Part shown: piece after piece, positions 13,408 through 13,903 of the stretch
Position numbering within the stretch: position 1 is the stretch's first letter
Layout of the letters: the number at the start of each line of letters is the position of its first letter
Source: JBBRZF01 sp038236965
Lineage (GTDB): Bacteria > Acidobacteriota > Terriglobia > Terriglobales > Acidobacteriaceae
Length of the DNA: 13,903 nt
Reading direction: 5' to 3'
Assembly (NCBI GenBank): GCA_038236965.1
Contig: JBBRZF010000084.1
Location: 1-13,903 of the forward strand
Made by a program: the position numbers and the translations under genes
The notes under the pieces: generated by a model
What the model was told of the DNA's origin: nothing
The model's input: the letters and a program-made list of their open reading frames with translations, nothing else
Database searches by the model: none

Positions 13408-13491
13408 ACTTACCGGATCAGCGGCTTTTCACCCGGCAAGTGTTACCGGGAACTTGAGCCGCAATCGGGATAACTCAGGTTTGCAGTAATA

Positions 13492-13519
13492 ATTTTAGCA
13501 GCTATTCAAGTTGTGTCAA
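13492..13519 (-). promoter_or_regulatory. Strong sigma70 promoter of tRNA-Leu
   Basis: On the minus strand a perfect TTGACA (13514-13519), a 16-base spacer, then TAAAAT (13492-13497), five of six consensus bases, followed by an AT-rich stretch. Expected start is near 13485, about 78 bases before the mature tRNA 5' end, leaving a leader to be removed by RNase P. It is the clearest promoter in the window. Confidence 0.8.
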
Positions 13520-13558
13520 ACCGGGGTGTCAGCGGAAGCGATACGCCACGCATCATCC

Positions 13559-13582
13559 TTCGCAATTCGCTTCGCAATTCGC
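13559..13582 (+). repeat. Tandem duplication of TTCGCAATTCGC
   Basis: Two perfect, directly adjacent copies of a 12-base unit in the gap between the tRNA promoter and the terminator of the Ig-like protein. No function is apparent; probably replication slippage. Confidence 0.6.
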
Positions 13583-13600
13583 GGGCAGCACCAATGAAAG

Positions 13601-13627
13601 TGCCGCCGCGGAAACTCCGAGGCGGCA
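13601..13627 (-). terminator. Intrinsic terminator of the Ig-like protein gene
   Basis: An 11-base stem (13601-13611 with 13617-13627, one G/A mismatch) with loop AAACT. Read on the minus strand it is followed by CTTTCATT, a modest T-rich tail. It lies 15 bases after the stop codon at 13643-13645. Confidence 0.7.
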
Positions 13628-13642
13628 TTGTTCCGAGCCGAA

Positions 13643-13903
13643 CTACTGCGCGGTCACGTAGATGGTTTGCTTGAAGATGAGTCCGCTCACGTCTTTAGCC
13701 TGGACGGTGAGACGATGAGTACCCGCCGTCATTGCTACCGATGCGACCAGCGAAGATGTGTTGGTCTGAAATACTTTTACGCCGTCCAGATAAATCTGCA
13801 ACGCCGAGATCGCAGTCGCCGAGGTAGTTCCCGCGACTATGTTCACCGTGGTAGGAACGGTGGTATTTGCCGTTGGGCTGCAGATGGTCACCGAAGGGCT
13901 AAC
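13643..13903 (-). CDS. C-terminus of a secreted or surface protein with an Ig-like domain, 5' end missing
   Basis: The frame is open to the right edge, giving the last 86 residues; a GTG at 13891 is in frame but is an internal valine (preceded in frame by V-S-P-S). Seen: one beta-sandwich-like repeat of alternating hydrophobic residues, with VTICSPTANTTV at its start, the central LQIYLDGVKVFQT, TAGTHRLTVQAKDVSG near the end, and closing FKQTIYVTAQ. This is the pattern of bacterial Ig-like domains that often occur in tandem at the end of exported acidobacterial proteins. Such domains act as spacers or in carbohydrate or cell-surface binding. The catalytic or functional part, if any, lies outside the window. 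The composition is Thr/Val/Ala-rich, as expected for an extracellular protein. Confidence 0.8.
   Translation of the reverse strand, partial: VSPSVTICSPTANTTVPTTVNIVAGTTSATAISALQIYLDGVKVFQTNTSSLVASVAMTAGTHRLTVQAKDVSGLIFKQTIYVTAQ

Noticed and set aside
13151..13489. Plus-strand frame of 112 codons over the tRNA
   Set aside because: It is the antisense of tRNA-Leu; the peptide (EEGTRTPTPLRVRG) is the familiar artefact of translating a tRNA gene backwards.

Overview
The window is a GC-rich bacterial chromosomal segment of mostly single-copy metabolic genes in short operons. I infer Acidobacteriota (Acidobacteriia, Koribacter-like). This rests on the overall protein flavour, the secreted protein ending in an Ig-like repeat at the right edge, and the type III polyketide synthase/flavoprotein pair; no 16S gene or other definitive marker is present. 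There is no phage, IS element or CRISPR array.

Left part (1-3890), plus strand: the C-terminal part of a CPBP-family membrane protease, then pyrE (orotate phosphoribosyltransferase with an unusual Cys/His-rich tail), a VOC/glyoxalase-fold protein and a strong intrinsic terminator. A tiny gene on the minus strand (43 codons) follows; it encodes a signal peptide plus a His/Lys-rich mature peptide. Next come mtnA (methionine salvage), a structured non-coding gap and a 66-residue membrane protein with a very good ribosome binding site.

Middle and right part (3961-12898), all minus strand. In order of transcription: type III polyketide synthase; a frameshifted, truncated FAD-dependent oxidoreductase; an aldehyde dehydrogenase of the succinate-semialdehyde type; a YajO-like aldo/keto reductase; trpF; a small lipoprotein; an AroQ chorismate mutase; a type I-beta DAHP synthase with an N-terminal regulatory domain; tyrA; and scoA-scoB (3-oxoacid CoA-transferase), closed by a hairpin terminator. 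trpF through tyrA form an aromatic amino-acid block: entry into the shikimate pathway, the chorismate branch to prephenate, the tyrosine branch and one tryptophan step. ScoAB probably has its own promoter.

Right edge (12899-13903): a gene-poor stretch, then tRNA-Leu(CAG) on the minus strand with a textbook sigma70 promoter and an intrinsic terminator. Last is the C-terminus of a secreted or surface protein with an Ig-like domain and its terminator.

The most notable items are the unlisted His/Lys-rich secreted micro-protein, the decayed flavoprotein behind an intact type III PKS, the zinc-ribbon-like tail on PyrE, and the lipoprotein gene embedded in the aromatic operon. I see no clear new multi-gene system.
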